From: Ascidiimonas sp046199005
GTDB lineage: Bacteria > Bacteroidota > Bacteroidia > Flavobacteriales > Flavobacteriaceae
Reading direction: 5' to 3'
Assembly: GCA_046199005.1 (NCBI GenBank)
Contig: CP176050.1
Location: 3,906,001-3,970,000 of the forward strand
Length of the DNA: 64,000 nucleotides
The first letter of the stretch is position 1, and every line of letters begins with the position of its first letter. Made by a program: the position numbers and the translations under genes. Shown piece after piece: positions 1 through 8,355 of this stretch. The notes under the pieces were generated by a model that was not told the DNA's origin, did not search any database, and saw only the letters and a list, made by a program, of their open reading frames with translations.

Positions 1-1
1 T

Positions 2-922
2 AACCGTGCTGGAACTGCAGGTGGTACCGCTACAGCTGAAATTGCAAATCTTACGTATGGAGGAGATGATCCGACAGATAACTCAGGAATTTTGAGATAT
101 GTTCGATTGGAATATACGGGAGGGCGTATCAACGAAAGTTCAGAATATAATGGTCTGTCCCTTTACGGAGTTGGAAATGGAACTACTTTAGAGTTCATCC
201 AGACATATCAAGGTAATGACGACGGTTTTGAATTCTTTGGAGGAACTGTTAATCTGAAATATGCAGTATCAACAAGTGCGCAAGATGATTCTTTTGACTG
301 GACCGACGGATGGGTTGGAAACGGCCAGTTCTGGATTGTACAGCAAGGTACCATTGAAGGCGATAAAGGTATTGAGGCTGACAACCTTGATGGAACGAAC
401 GATGCCGTTCCTTTCTCAAACCCTACCATCTCGAACATTACACTTATTGGAGCAAATGATGGAGACGGAGAAAACAAAGGCATTGAGTTTAGAGCTGGTA
501 CTAAAGTGAAGGCTTACAACATGATCATACAGGGATTCTCTGACAAAGGTATTGAAGTTGATGATGATCAAACTCTTATCAACCTCAACAACGGTGAAGT
601 AGAAGTATTTAATTCTATCATTAACAACGCTAACTCTTTCGATCTTGATCATGGTGGTTCTGCAACTGTTGATTTAAATGATTTTGCTACTTTCTCAAAC
701 TTTACATTGGATGGTTCGGGAGACCCTTTTAACACCGCGGGAACCGGAATTCCTTCAGAATTAGAAATAGAAGGATTTAGAGGTACTTATCAGTATACCG
801 CAGCAACCGATGGAGTAGATAATTTTGATCCAGCAACCTTGGGCGCATTCTTTACCTCTGCTCCTTATGCCGGTGCACTTTCCTCAACTGATACCTGGAC
901 AAATGGCTGGGTAAGACTATAA
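2..922 (+). CDS. Secreted beta-helix-like surface protein, 3' part
   Basis: The reading frame is open from the first bases of the window, so the gene starts upstream and only about 306 C-terminal residues are seen. The sequence is rich in Gly, Asn, Asp and Thr, with repeated short beta-strand patterns such as GTTLEFIQTYQGNDDGFEF and FNSIINNANSFDLDHGG. This looks like right-handed parallel beta-helix proteins that flavobacteria often encode beside TonB receptors. No type IX sorting domain is visible at the C-terminus, which ends in TNGWVRL. The substrate or role is unknown; an outer-membrane or extracellular location is inferred. A strong terminator follows. Confidence 0.6.
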   Translation, partial: NRAGTAGGTATAEIANLTYGGDDPTDNSGILRYVRLEYTGGRINESSEYNGLSLYGVGNGTTLEFIQTYQGNDDGFEFFGGTVNLKYAVSTSAQDDSFDWTDGWVGNGQFWIVQQGTIEGDKGIEADNLDGTNDAVPFSNPTISNITLIGANDGDGENKGIEFRAGTKVKAYNMIIQGFSDKGIEVDDDQTLINLNNGEVEVFNSIINNANSFDLDHGGSATVDLNDFATFSNFTLDGSGDPFNTAGTGIPSELEIEGFRGTYQYTAATDGVDNFDPATLGAFFTSAPYAGALSSTDTWTNGWVRL

Positions 923-956
923 AAGTAATTTGACATTTTGCTTATATAATTCTTAA

Positions 957-990
957 AAAACATCCTGCAAAATTGCAGGATGTTTTGGTT
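957..990 (+). terminator. Intrinsic terminator of the beta-helix protein gene
   Basis: A 14-bp perfect stem (957-970 with 973-986, core CATCCTGCAA/TTGCAGGATG) ends in a T run. It lies 35 bases after the stop codon. Confidence 0.85.
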
Positions 991-1068
991 TTCAAGTAGT
1001 TCACAACAAAAAAGACTGGTTTCACAAAAAAATAGAAGGTTTAGGTAACGATGCGTTTTTAAAATTAT

Positions 1069-1076
1069 TATATTTG
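1069..1076 (+). promoter_or_regulatory. Bacteroidota -7 box for the type IX cargo gene
   Basis: TATATTTG fits the TAnnTTTG -7 consensus and lies 27 bases before the ATG at 1104. No clear TTTG -33 element is seen at the usual spacing. Confidence 0.45.
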
Positions 1077-1103
1077 TTTGTAACTTAACTTATTGTTTGT
1101 ACC

Positions 1104-1496
1104 ATGAATAAAAATTCTTTGCTCACTTTTATTGCCCTAACAGTGATGCATCTGTCCGTTGGACAGCCGGAATTTCATGGGGATACCCAACTATCATCAG
1201 GCCCCGATGAAATTGAAATGACCTACTACGCTGATCCCCCATCAGCAAGCGACCAGAATGGTGAAATCGAAGGTTTTAAATTATTTCCTAATCCGGTAAC
1301 AAATGGTTATGTAACCATTTCTACTAAGAGGAATCTAAGCAAAACCATTTCGATCTTTGACGTTCTCGGAAAAGAAGTTCTAAACACGGTAATTGCCGGA
1401 AATTCTTTAGATGTAACCCGCCTAACCGCAGGAGTATATTTAATGAAAGTATCAGAAGATGGTGCCTCAAGTACCCGAAAGCTAGTTATCCGATAA
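1104..1496 (+). CDS. Minimal protein with type IX secretion C-terminal sorting domain
   Basis: A 130-residue protein. Residues 1-20 form a signal peptide (MNKNSLLTFIALTVMHLSVG). After a short acidic linker of about 35 residues, the rest is a Por-type sorting domain: the LFPNPVTNG motif, then FDVLGKEV, LTAGVYLMKV and a basic end (TRKLVIR). In the family this domain directs export through the type IX system and surface anchoring. Almost nothing besides the sorting signal is present, so a catalytic function is unlikely. It may be a remnant of a larger cargo protein or a small surface peptide. It is monocistronic, between its own promoter and terminator. Confidence 0.8.
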   Translation: MNKNSLLTFIALTVMHLSVGQPEFHGDTQLSSGPDEIEMTYYADPPSASDQNGEIEGFKLFPNPVTNGYVTISTKRNLSKTISIFDVLGKEVLNTVIAGNSLDVTRLTAGVYLMKVSEDGASSTRKLVIR

Positions 1497-1520
1497 TTAC
1501 AAAACAATACTTTAAACCAG

Positions 1521-1548
1521 AAAGCTTCCTGACCGGAAGCTTTTTTTA
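1521..1548 (+). terminator. Intrinsic terminator of the type IX cargo gene
   Basis: The stem AAAGCTTCC/GGAAGCTTT has a short loop and is followed by a T run. It is immediately followed by the first copy of the hairpin repeat. Confidence 0.85.
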
Positions 1549-1645
1549 TTAGCACCGCCAAAGGGTCTAATACCTCAAGGCTTGCCTCGAAATTAAACGT
1601 TTGTCTCAAGCAAATACCTCATGGGCTTCCCTTGAAGTAGTTTAC
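1548..1645 (+). repeat. Intergenic hairpin repeat, copy A
   Basis: About 98 bases that align over their full length with 3282-3378. The first part (GCACCGCCAAAGGGTCTAATAC) is nearly invariant. It is followed by an AGGCTTGCCT hairpin core, a variable middle, and a second inverted unit near GGGCTTCCCTTGAAG. Both copies lie in the same orientation just after an intrinsic terminator and just before the next gene. Confidence 0.8.
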
Positions 1646-1651
1646 TTTGGT

Positions 1652-1659
1652 TATTTTTG
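1652..1659 (+). promoter_or_regulatory. -7 box for the LuxE-like gene
   Basis: TATTTTTG matches TAnnTTTG, 16 bases before the ATG at 1676. A TTG at 1632-1634, inside the end of repeat copy A, lies 17 bases upstream and could serve as the -33 element. Confidence 0.45.
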
Positions 1660-1675
1660 TTCATCATTATATAAC

Positions 1676-2653
1676 ATGAACAACTCTTCCTTTTTTGATA
1701 TTACGTCAGACTCCGATTTTGAAAGAAGGGCTATGCAGACCTTTTACCATCAATACGAACATAATAATGTCTATCAAACCTTCTGTAACTACTTAAAAAA
1801 AACTCCAGATCAAGTAAAATCTGTAGAAGATATTCCCTTTTTACCCATTCAATTCTTCAAAACTCATCAAGTAATTACAGGAACGAATCCAGTAAGTAAG
1901 ATTTTCACAAGCAGTGGTACCACCGGTAGTGTTAACAGCAAACATTATGTTACCGATCTTGCGATCTACGAAAACAGTTATCGAAAAGCATTTCAGCATT
2001 TTTATGGGCCAATCGAAGATTATGTGATCCTTGCCTTACTCCCGTCATATATGGAAAGAAAAGGATCGTCTCTTATCTATATGGTGGCTGATCTCATTGA
2101 CCGCTCTAACAAACCGGAAAGTGGATTTTACCTTAACGATCTTGAAAAGCTGACAAACCAACTCCGAAAGCTGGAGGCTTCCGGTAAAAAGACTTTATTG
2201 ATCGGAGTTACATTTGCATTGCTGGAACTTGCCGAAAAACATCCACAGCAATTAAAAAATACGCTCATTATGGAAACCGGCGGAATGAAAGGTCGTCGCA
2301 GAGAAATGATTCGTGAAGAAGTTCATTCCATTTTAAGAAATAGCTTTCACCTTTCTGAAATCCATTCTGAATACGGAATGACCGAACTGCTCTCTCAGGC
2401 TTATTCTTCTGGCGGAGGAATTTTTCATTGTCCGCCCTGGATGCGCATCACCACCAGAGACCCGGAAGATGCCCTATCAAAACAGCCATCAGGAAAAACT
2501 GGTGGGATAAATATTATAGATCTTGCAAATGTAAACTCCTGTTCTTTCATAGCTACCCAAGATCTTGGCAAACAATATTCGGACGGAAGTGTCGAAATTT
2601 TAGGCCGTTTCGATCATTCTGATATAAGAGGATGTAATCTTATGGCTTTATAA
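1676..2653 (+). CDS. LuxE/PaaK-like acyl-protein synthetase family acyltransferase
   Basis: A 325-residue protein of the ANL-like LuxE group, which activates or transfers fatty acyl groups through an acyl-adenylate or acyl-enzyme. Visible motifs are FTSSGTTGS near residue 80, the nucleotide-phosphate loop typical of adenylate-forming enzymes, then METGGMKGRRREM and IHSEYGMTELLSQAY, the YGxTE adenylate motif. The C-terminal lid domain of full PaaK enzymes is short. An upstream in-frame TTG would give 25 extra residues lying in the repeat; ATG 1676 is preferred because it follows a -7 box. The acyl substrate is unknown. Flavobacteria carry this single-gene homologue without lux genes. Confidence 0.75.
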   Translation: MNNSSFFDITSDSDFERRAMQTFYHQYEHNNVYQTFCNYLKKTPDQVKSVEDIPFLPIQFFKTHQVITGTNPVSKIFTSSGTTGSVNSKHYVTDLAIYENSYRKAFQHFYGPIEDYVILALLPSYMERKGSSLIYMVADLIDRSNKPESGFYLNDLEKLTNQLRKLEASGKKTLLIGVTFALLELAEKHPQQLKNTLIMETGGMKGRRREMIREEVHSILRNSFHLSEIHSEYGMTELLSQAYSSGGGIFHCPPWMRITTRDPEDALSKQPSGKTGGINIIDLANVNSCSFIATQDLGKQYSDGSVEILGRFDHSDIRGCNLMAL

Positions 2654-2756
2654 ATCAATACGTTACACTTGATTAAGTAATTTTTAACATCATTCATACT
2701 GTCATTGATGAAAGTTTAAGATGGGTATGCCGACTATTACTTCAAACGAATCAACG

Positions 2757-3206
2757 ATGAGATCAATAGTAGTATTCTTTGTCGCTTTTCTTTTTACAAT
2801 ATCAGGTGTGATAGCGCAAAAAGAATACAATACAAAAAAAGGTGTAGCAATTAATGGTTATGATGTAGTAAGTTATTTTGATGGGAATGCGAAGAAAGGG
2901 GTAGATACATTTGCAGCAGACTATGAAGGAACCACCTTTCTTTTCTCATCAAAGGAAAATCTGAATAAGTTTCGTTCAAATCCTCAAAATTTCGTACCCC
3001 AATATGGCGGTTATTGCGCTTATGCAGTAGCTGTTAAGGGTAAAAAAGTTTCTGTGAACCCGGAGACCTACGAGGTGAAAGACGGCAAGTTATTTCTCTT
3101 CTACAATCGTGGAAATACAAATACATTGGAGCTCTGGAACAATGAGAATCCGGAAGATCTTAAAAAGCAAGCTGATGCCAATTGGCAAAAGATCGGCAAA
3201 AAGTAA
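2757..3206 (+). CDS. Exported YHS-domain protein
   Basis: A 149-residue protein with a signal peptide (MRSIVVFFVAFLFTISGVIAQ). A YHS-like domain covers about residues 25-110, seen as GVAINGYDVVSYFDGNAKKG, FLFSSKENLNKFRSNPQNF and PQYGGYCAYAVAVKG. YHS domains are small modules linked to metal binding or redox proteins; a Cys in GGYCAYA is the only obvious ligand. An ATG 36 bases upstream (2721) would put 12 polar residues before the signal peptide, so 2757 is chosen. Periplasmic location is inferred. A terminator follows directly. Confidence 0.8.
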   Translation: MRSIVVFFVAFLFTISGVIAQKEYNTKKGVAINGYDVVSYFDGNAKKGVDTFAADYEGTTFLFSSKENLNKFRSNPQNFVPQYGGYCAYAVAVKGKKVSVNPETYEVKDGKLFLFYNRGNTNTLELWNNENPEDLKKQADANWQKIGKK

Positions 3207-3248
3207 CCCTAATATTTTTTCATAAGTTAATTTTAGGTTTAATTGGTT

Positions 3249-3283
3249 GGAAAGGGAAGTTGGCAGCAGCTTCCCTTTTTTAT
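3249..3283 (+). terminator. Intrinsic terminator of the YHS gene
   Basis: The stem AAAGGGAAG/CTTCCCTTT has a loop of about 10 bases and a T run. Repeat copy B begins in its tail. Confidence 0.8.
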
Positions 3284-3378
3284 TGGCACCGCCAAAGGGT
3301 CTAATACCCCGAGGCTTGCCTCGAATTAAATGTTCATTTCAAACAAATATCTTATTGGCTTGCCCTGAGGTAATTTAC
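3282..3378 (+). repeat. Intergenic hairpin repeat, copy B
   Basis: The second copy of the element at 1548-1645, same orientation and same setting (after a terminator, before a gene). The hairpin core is perfect here: CGAGGC-TT-GCCTCG at 3310-3323. Confidence 0.8.
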
Positions 3379-3387
3379 CTATATGCT

Positions 3388-3395
3388 TATCTTTG
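3388..3395 (+). promoter_or_regulatory. -7 box just before the gene at 3400
   Basis: TATCTTTG matches TAnnTTTG but ends only 4 bases before the ATG, so transcription would start at or near the start codon and the mRNA would be nearly leaderless. Confidence 0.4.
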
Positions 3396-3399
3396 AAAG

Positions 3400-4125
3400 A
3401 TGAAAAAAATCCTGCTTCTAATTCTTTTTACCAATATTTTACCTGTGAAGGCAGAATATAATGGGCATTATATTTCTTTTGATATAATTACAGAAAAAGA
3501 CGAACCCATAAAGGGGCACGTTTATCTTACAGATCTTTCCTATCAGGTAACCTCCGGAAGCTATCAGCAATACCTGGAAGATCATTTTGATATTTTACTT
3601 CAAAATCACTTTTCAGATGGGTTTGGTGATCATGCCTATTTCGAAGAATTGGTCAGATATGATTACATCAATTCAAATCAAGAAGATTCTTATGCCTATT
3701 TACTGTTGGTAAAGCAACAGATTCCGATAAATGAGATTACCGCAGTTAGAATTACACAAATGATTTCCTTTACTTATCTGGTTACCATTAGCAGTAAGCA
3801 CGAGGTAAATGATACAAAATGGATGAATCAAAAAGCTGTGGAAACTTTTCAGCTTAATGGAAATCTCTGTGAGTGGTACATCAATTTGCATGAAAATTCT
3901 GTTGAACTAAAGGAAATTTTACTAGATATCAGAGCATTAGAAAATAAGATCGATAGTAATATAAGTCTCCATAAACAGGAACAAGAATATTCAGATGGCT
4001 ACCATTATGAGGAAGCTCAGAAAAAGATCGATTCGCTTTATGAACAAAAAGACAAACTATTCCCTTCTATTTTGGAGCAATTAAATGAAACAAAAACGGT
4101 GGTTGTGCAATTTTGTTCGTGTTGA
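3400..4125 (+). CDS. Exported protein of unknown function
   Basis: Not recognised. A 241-residue protein with a signal peptide (MKKILLLILFTNILPVKA). The mature part begins with beta-rich sequence (GHYISFDIITEKDEPIKGHVYLTD). The C-terminal 80 residues are acidic and helical with heptad-like Leu/Ile spacing (LKEILLDIRALENKI, KKIDSLYEQKDKL), probably a coiled coil, and the protein ends in a Cys pair (FCSC). No catalytic motif is visible. It lies alone behind repeat copy B and is convergent with tyrS. Confidence 0.65.
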   Translation: MKKILLLILFTNILPVKAEYNGHYISFDIITEKDEPIKGHVYLTDLSYQVTSGSYQQYLEDHFDILLQNHFSDGFGDHAYFEELVRYDYINSNQEDSYAYLLLVKQQIPINEITAVRITQMISFTYLVTISSKHEVNDTKWMNQKAVETFQLNGNLCEWYINLHENSVELKEILLDIRALENKIDSNISLHKQEQEYSDGYHYEEAQKKIDSLYEQKDKLFPSILEQLNETKTVVVQFCSC

Positions 4126-4153
4126 CGCAAAAAACTTAAAGAATATTATAATA

Positions 4154-5449
4154 TTAGTCAACAGATAAAACGAAGTAATTCTTCTTGCCTCTTTGTAATA
4201 GGACATATTTATTGTTGATTAGGTCTTCAGTAGTTATTACCTTATCGGCTACTACTTTTTCTTTATTTACCGAAATCGAATTTTCTTTGAGCGCTCTTCT
4301 TGCTTCACCGTTACTCTTTAAAAAGCCGGATATTTCAGCGAGTGCTGCCACAATATCGAGTCCGTCATCCACAAGTGTTCTGGAAACTGATGCCTGCGGC
4401 ACTCCTTCAAAAACATCCAAAAAAGTAGCTTCATCCAGCTTTCGTAGTGCTTCAGAAGTTGCTTTACCAAATAAAATTTCAGAAGCTTGTACGGCACTTT
4501 CAAGATCTTCAGAAGAGTGTACCATTACTGTAATCTCTTCGGCAAGTTTTTTCTGCAAGTTTCTCAAATGAGGTGCCTGCTGATGTTCAGCTACCAAGGC
4601 GTCAATCTCTCCCTTTTCCAGAAGCGTAAATATTTTGATGTACTTTTCAGCATCAGTATCAGAAGTATTCATCCAATACTGGTAAAATTTATAAGGAGAA
4701 GTACGCTTTGGATCCAACCAAATATTTCCACTTTCTGTTTTTCCAAATTTAGTCCCGTCTGCTTTTGTAATTAACGGACAGGTCATCGCATAGGCTTTCC
4801 CTCCTCCTATTCTACGAATCAACTCGGTACCTGTAGTAATATTTCCCCACTGGTCACTGCCGCCCATTTGTAAGGTGCAGTCATGCTCCCTGTACAGATG
4901 AAGAAAATCATATCCCTGAACCAATTGATATGTAAACTCGGTAAAAGACATGCCCTCTGCAGATTCAGAAGAAAGGCGTTTTTTTACAGAATCTTTTGCC
5001 ATCATATAGTTTACTGTGATATGCTTACCCACATCACGAATAAACGATAAAAATGAGAACTCTTTCATCCAGTCATAATTATTCACCATAACTGCCGCAT
5101 TCTCGCTACTTTTATCAAAATCAAGAAATTTACTAAGTTGATTCTTAATCGACTCCTGATTGTGACGCAAGGTTTCTTCATCCAGTAAGTTGCGTTCATT
5201 TGATTTACCCGAAGGATCACCTATCATCCCTGTAGCACCACCTACCAAAGAGAAAGGTTTATGACCACAAAGCTGAAAATGCTTTAACATCATTACGCCT
5301 ACCAAATGCCCTATATGCAACGAATCAGCAGTAGGATCAATACCTACATAGGCTGTCCTCATAGCTTCCATTAAGTGTTCTTCTGTACCCGGCATTACGT
5401 CGTGTATCATACCTCTCCAGGTAAGTTCTTCTACAAAATTCTTACGCAT
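4154..5449 (-). CDS. tyrS: Tyrosine--tRNA ligase
   Basis: A 431-residue class I aminoacyl-tRNA synthetase charging tRNA-Tyr in the cytoplasm. The HIGH signature is at residues 45-48 (DSLHIGHLVG). The tRNA/ATP motif FTYQLVQGYDFLHLY and the Tyr-pocket segment LQMGGSDQWGNITTG follow, and the KMSKS-type loop is KFGKTESGN near residue 230. An S4 RNA-binding domain forms the last 70 residues (AEISGFLKSNGEARRALKENSI). Length fits bacterial TyrRS. A well-formed promoter lies upstream. Confidence 0.97.
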   Translation of the reverse strand: MRKNFVEELTWRGMIHDVMPGTEEHLMEAMRTAYVGIDPTADSLHIGHLVGVMMLKHFQLCGHKPFSLVGGATGMIGDPSGKSNERNLLDEETLRHNQESIKNQLSKFLDFDKSSENAAVMVNNYDWMKEFSFLSFIRDVGKHITVNYMMAKDSVKKRLSSESAEGMSFTEFTYQLVQGYDFLHLYREHDCTLQMGGSDQWGNITTGTELIRRIGGGKAYAMTCPLITKADGTKFGKTESGNIWLDPKRTSPYKFYQYWMNTSDTDAEKYIKIFTLLEKGEIDALVAEHQQAPHLRNLQKKLAEEITVMVHSSEDLESAVQASEILFGKATSEALRKLDEATFLDVFEGVPQASVSRTLVDDGLDIVAALAEISGFLKSNGEARRALKENSISVNKEKVVADKVITTEDLINNKYVLLQRGKKNYFVLSVD

Positions 5450-5477
5450 TTTGGTGTAGCTTTTAATAAATGACGGA

Positions 5478-5507
5478 CAAAGATAGTTGTAATCTCATAA
5501 AGACAAA
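5478..5507 (-). promoter_or_regulatory. tyrS promoter, Bacteroidota -33/-7 type
   Basis: Read on the minus strand: TTTG (5507-5504), an 18-base spacer, then TATCTTTG (5485-5478). Both elements fit the Bacteroidota primary sigma consensus, 28 bases before the tyrS ATG. Confidence 0.7.
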
Positions 5508-5581
5508 AACGGAAACCAACAGCCGTTAAACTTTTATTCAATATTTTATGACAACAACTGGCGAAGTAGTAAATTCGTATT

Positions 5582-6583
5582 ATGATTTTAGTCACCGGAG
5601 GTACAGGACTCGTTGGCAGTCATCTTCTCTATAAACTTATCGCTTCCGGCGAAAAAGTAAGAGCTATTCGTCGTAAATCCAGCGATCTTAGTAAAGTCAA
5701 ACAGGTATTTGGGTTTTTCACAAAAGACATAACTCCTTTGTTTGACAAGATTGAATGGGTGGAAGCAGACATCACAAACATTCCGCAATTGGAAACCGCT
5801 TTTCAAGGAATAAAAGAAGTCTATCATGCTGCTGCTCTTATTTCCTTCAATGGACGCGACAGGAATGCGATGCGCAAAGTAAATATTGAAGGAACGGCAA
5901 ACATCGTAAATCTCTGCGTGATACATAAGGTTCAAAAGCTTTGTTTTGTAAGTTCGATCGCAACGCTGGGAGCTCCTCAAGAAAACGGACTCATCACAGA
6001 AGAATCTTATTGGAATCCGGAAACAGATAACAACGATTATGCCATTTCAAAGTACGGTGCCGAAATGGAGGTATGGCGAGGTACACGGGAAGGCGTGCCC
6101 GCCGTAATTGTTAATCCCGGTGTTATTTTGGGAGCCGGATTTCCTGATCAGGGAAGTGGGAAACTTTTCCAAATGGCCAAAAAAGGGTTGTCTTTTTATA
6201 CCGAAGGGAAAACTGGATTTGTAGATGTAGAAGACGTGGTTACCGTTATGAAACAACTTATGGATTCTGAAATTCAAAATGAATTGTATATTCTGATCGC
6301 AGAAAATGTAGCATTCAAAGAAATTGTTACCGAATTAAGCATCGCAATGGATCAGAACCCTCCTCGCAAAAAAGCCGGTAAATATCTTCTGGGATTCGTA
6401 TGGAGATTAGACCTGATAGCAAATGTTTTATTTGGAAAAGAGCCCGCTATCACAAGAGCCTCCGCGAAGGCAGCTATCGAGAGATCTTCGTATGACAACA
6501 GTAAGATTAAAAACGCGCTTTCTTATGAGTTTACTCCTTTAACAAAAACAATAGAAAACGTAATTAGGCGATTTAATTATTAG
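5582..6583 (+). CDS. NAD-dependent epimerase/dehydratase (extended SDR)
   Basis: A 333-residue extended short-chain dehydrogenase/reductase. The N-terminal dinucleotide-binding motif is TGGTGLVGSHL (residues 5-15). The acidic residue region ADIT follows, and the catalytic YxxxK occurs as YAISKYGAE near residue 151, preceded by the SSIATLG strand carrying the catalytic Ser/Thr. The family converts nucleotide sugars or reduces ketones; the substrate cannot be read from sequence. The gene is transcribed divergently from tyrS, and its 3' end overlaps the convergent DUF4296 gene by 11 bases. Confidence 0.85.
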   Translation: MILVTGGTGLVGSHLLYKLIASGEKVRAIRRKSSDLSKVKQVFGFFTKDITPLFDKIEWVEADITNIPQLETAFQGIKEVYHAAALISFNGRDRNAMRKVNIEGTANIVNLCVIHKVQKLCFVSSIATLGAPQENGLITEESYWNPETDNNDYAISKYGAEMEVWRGTREGVPAVIVNPGVILGAGFPDQGSGKLFQMAKKGLSFYTEGKTGFVDVEDVVTVMKQLMDSEIQNELYILIAENVAFKEIVTELSIAMDQNPPRKKAGKYLLGFVWRLDLIANVLFGKEPAITRASAKAAIERSSYDNSKIKNALSYEFTPLTKTIENVIRRFNY

Positions 6584-7016
6584 TGTCGATAAATTCGCGC
6601 AACTTTCGCTCTCGCTCCAGACTATCTATTCGTTGTCTTTCTGATGAGTCTATAGAATCGTTCTGCTGTATTTTTTTTCGTCTTTCTATAATGGAATCTT
6701 TGCCTGCTTTAAGCCTCTTCTCAATCTCTTCATACATTGCAAGGTATTCTTCCGGGTCTGAAGAATAATAAATGGTACTGTTCGCTACCTGAGTACTATC
6801 TACCCCGTACTGCTCATAGATAAAACCTTCGATCGTAAGTCTTTCATAATCTACCTGACCTACATTAACCCCTTTCGATGCGTACATGATGGAGATATCA
6901 TACAGTATTTCGACCATTTTCTCTTTTGGGATCAGGTTATCCGGTTTTTCAATAAGCTCTTTTTTACAAGCAAACACCAGCAAAAAAATCGAAAAAATAA
7001 ATAGTGACTTTCTCAT
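6573..7016 (-). CDS. DUF4296 lipoprotein
   Basis: A 147-residue protein. The lipobox is near residue 17 (FLLVFAC), after a short signal peptide. The body matches DUF4296 as remembered: LIPKEKMVEILYDISIMYA, then YEQYGVDSTQVANSTIYYSSDPEEY and a charged helical tail rich in Arg, Glu and Lys. Function is unknown. Its ATG overlaps the end of pyrC by 4 bases, so it is the third gene of the mannosyltransferase-pyrC-DUF4296 operon, an order recalled from other flavobacteria. Confidence 0.85.
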   Translation of the reverse strand: MRKSLFIFSIFLLVFACKKELIEKPDNLIPKEKMVEILYDISIMYASKGVNVGQVDYERLTIEGFIYEQYGVDSTQVANSTIYYSSDPEEYLAMYEEIEKRLKAGKDSIIERRKKIQQNDSIDSSERQRIDSLERERKLREFIDTNN

Positions 7017-8353
7017 GACCGATCAAATTCGAGGCGCATGGCATGTTTTTCATTCGACAACTTTCCATGTTGATACGCCAGGTGCCCATTTAAAAATGTA
7101 TGTGTGATGCTTGAATTGAAGGTGGTTCCTTCAAAAGGAGACCATCCACACTTATATAAAACAGATTCAGGGGTGACTAGCTGAGGTTCATTAGTATTTA
7201 CCAGAACCAAATCTGCGAAATACCCCTCTCTTATATAGCCTCTCTTTTTAATATTAAAAAGTATTGCCGGATTATGACAGGCTTTTTCTACCAACTTAGT
7301 TATTGAGATTTTACCTTGCAAGGATGCTTCCAGTAGTGCCGGAAGTGCATGTTGCACCAAAGGTCCGCCAGAAGGGGCACTGGTATAAGGATTCATCTTT
7401 TCTTCAAGTGTATGCGGCGCATGATCTGTAGCCAACACGTCGATGCGGTCATCATTGAGCGCTTGCCACAGTTGCTCCCGATCTTTGGTGGTTTTGACCG
7501 CAGGATTCCATTTAATAAGCGTTCCTTTATTTTGATAATCTTCATCGCTGAACCATAAGTGATGAACACAAACTTCTGCGGTGATTTTTTTACTCGCTAG
7601 GGGAATATCATTACGAAATAATGCCGTTTCCTTACCTGTAGAAACATGGAATACGTGTAATCTGGCACCTGTTTTCTTAGCAAGCGCTACAGCTTTACTT
7701 GAAGACAGGTAGCATGCTTCCTCACTTCTTATAACCGGATGAAGTGCTATAGGGATATCCTCTCCATACTGCGCTTTATACTTTTCAAGATTTGCTCTAA
7801 TCGTACCTTCATCTTCGCAATGGGCAGAAATCACCATTTCGGTGTTTTTAAAAATCTTTTCGAGTACTTCTTCGTCGTCTACCAGCATATTTCCCGTAGA
7901 AGAACCTAAAAATAATTTAATTCCAGGGCAGGCATTCTTGTCCAATCTCTTAAGCTCTTCCAGGTTATCATTAGTACCTCCAAACAGAAAAGCGTAATTG
8001 GCAAAAGAAGTTTTTGCAGCGATCTCGTATTTTTCTTCCAGTTTAGCAATGGTTGTCGTTTGCGGATTGGTATTCGGTTGTTCCATAAACGTGGTAATAC
8101 CACCTGCGAGTGCAGCCCTGCTTTCAGAAGCAATCGTAGCTTTATGTGTAAGACCCGGCTCTCTAAAATGCACCTGATCATCAATTAATCCGGGAAGTAA
8201 ATAAGTACCTCTCGCATCAATTATCTCATCGGTTTCAGCAGAGGAAATAGAAGAAGCAATTCTTTTAATGTAAGCGCCTTCAATAAGCACATCGCCTTCT
8301 ATTACCTCACCTTCATTGACAATTTTTGCATTTACAACTAATTTTCTATCCAT
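7013..8353 (-). CDS. pyrC: Dihydroorotase
   Basis: A 446-residue amidohydrolase closing carbamoyl-aspartate to dihydroorotate in pyrimidine synthesis. The metal-site segment is DDQVHFREPGLTHK (residues 58-71). Further markers are the Lys-bearing GIKLFLGSSTGN loop, HCEDE, HVFHVSTGKE, and the catalytic Asp in ATDHAPHT. The usual HxH pair reads Q60-V-H62, so the first metal His is replaced by Gln; I recall the same in other flavobacterial homologues. It is the second gene of a tight operon, 2 bases after the glycosyltransferase and overlapping DUF4296 by 4 bases. Confidence 0.93.
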   Translation of the reverse strand: MDRKLVVNAKIVNEGEVIEGDVLIEGAYIKRIASSISSAETDEIIDARGTYLLPGLIDDQVHFREPGLTHKATIASESRAALAGGITTFMEQPNTNPQTTTIAKLEEKYEIAAKTSFANYAFLFGGTNDNLEELKRLDKNACPGIKLFLGSSTGNMLVDDEEVLEKIFKNTEMVISAHCEDEGTIRANLEKYKAQYGEDIPIALHPVIRSEEACYLSSSKAVALAKKTGARLHVFHVSTGKETALFRNDIPLASKKITAEVCVHHLWFSDEDYQNKGTLIKWNPAVKTTKDREQLWQALNDDRIDVLATDHAPHTLEEKMNPYTSAPSGGPLVQHALPALLEASLQGKISITKLVEKACHNPAILFNIKKRGYIREGYFADLVLVNTNEPQLVTPESVLYKCGWSPFEGTTFNSSITHTFLNGHLAYQHGKLSNEKHAMRLEFDRS

Positions 8354-8355
8354 GG

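Noticed and set aside
4185..4571. Plus-strand ORF of 128 codons opposite tyrS
   Set aside because: Shadow of tyrS; Ser/Leu-rich composition typical of an antisense frame.
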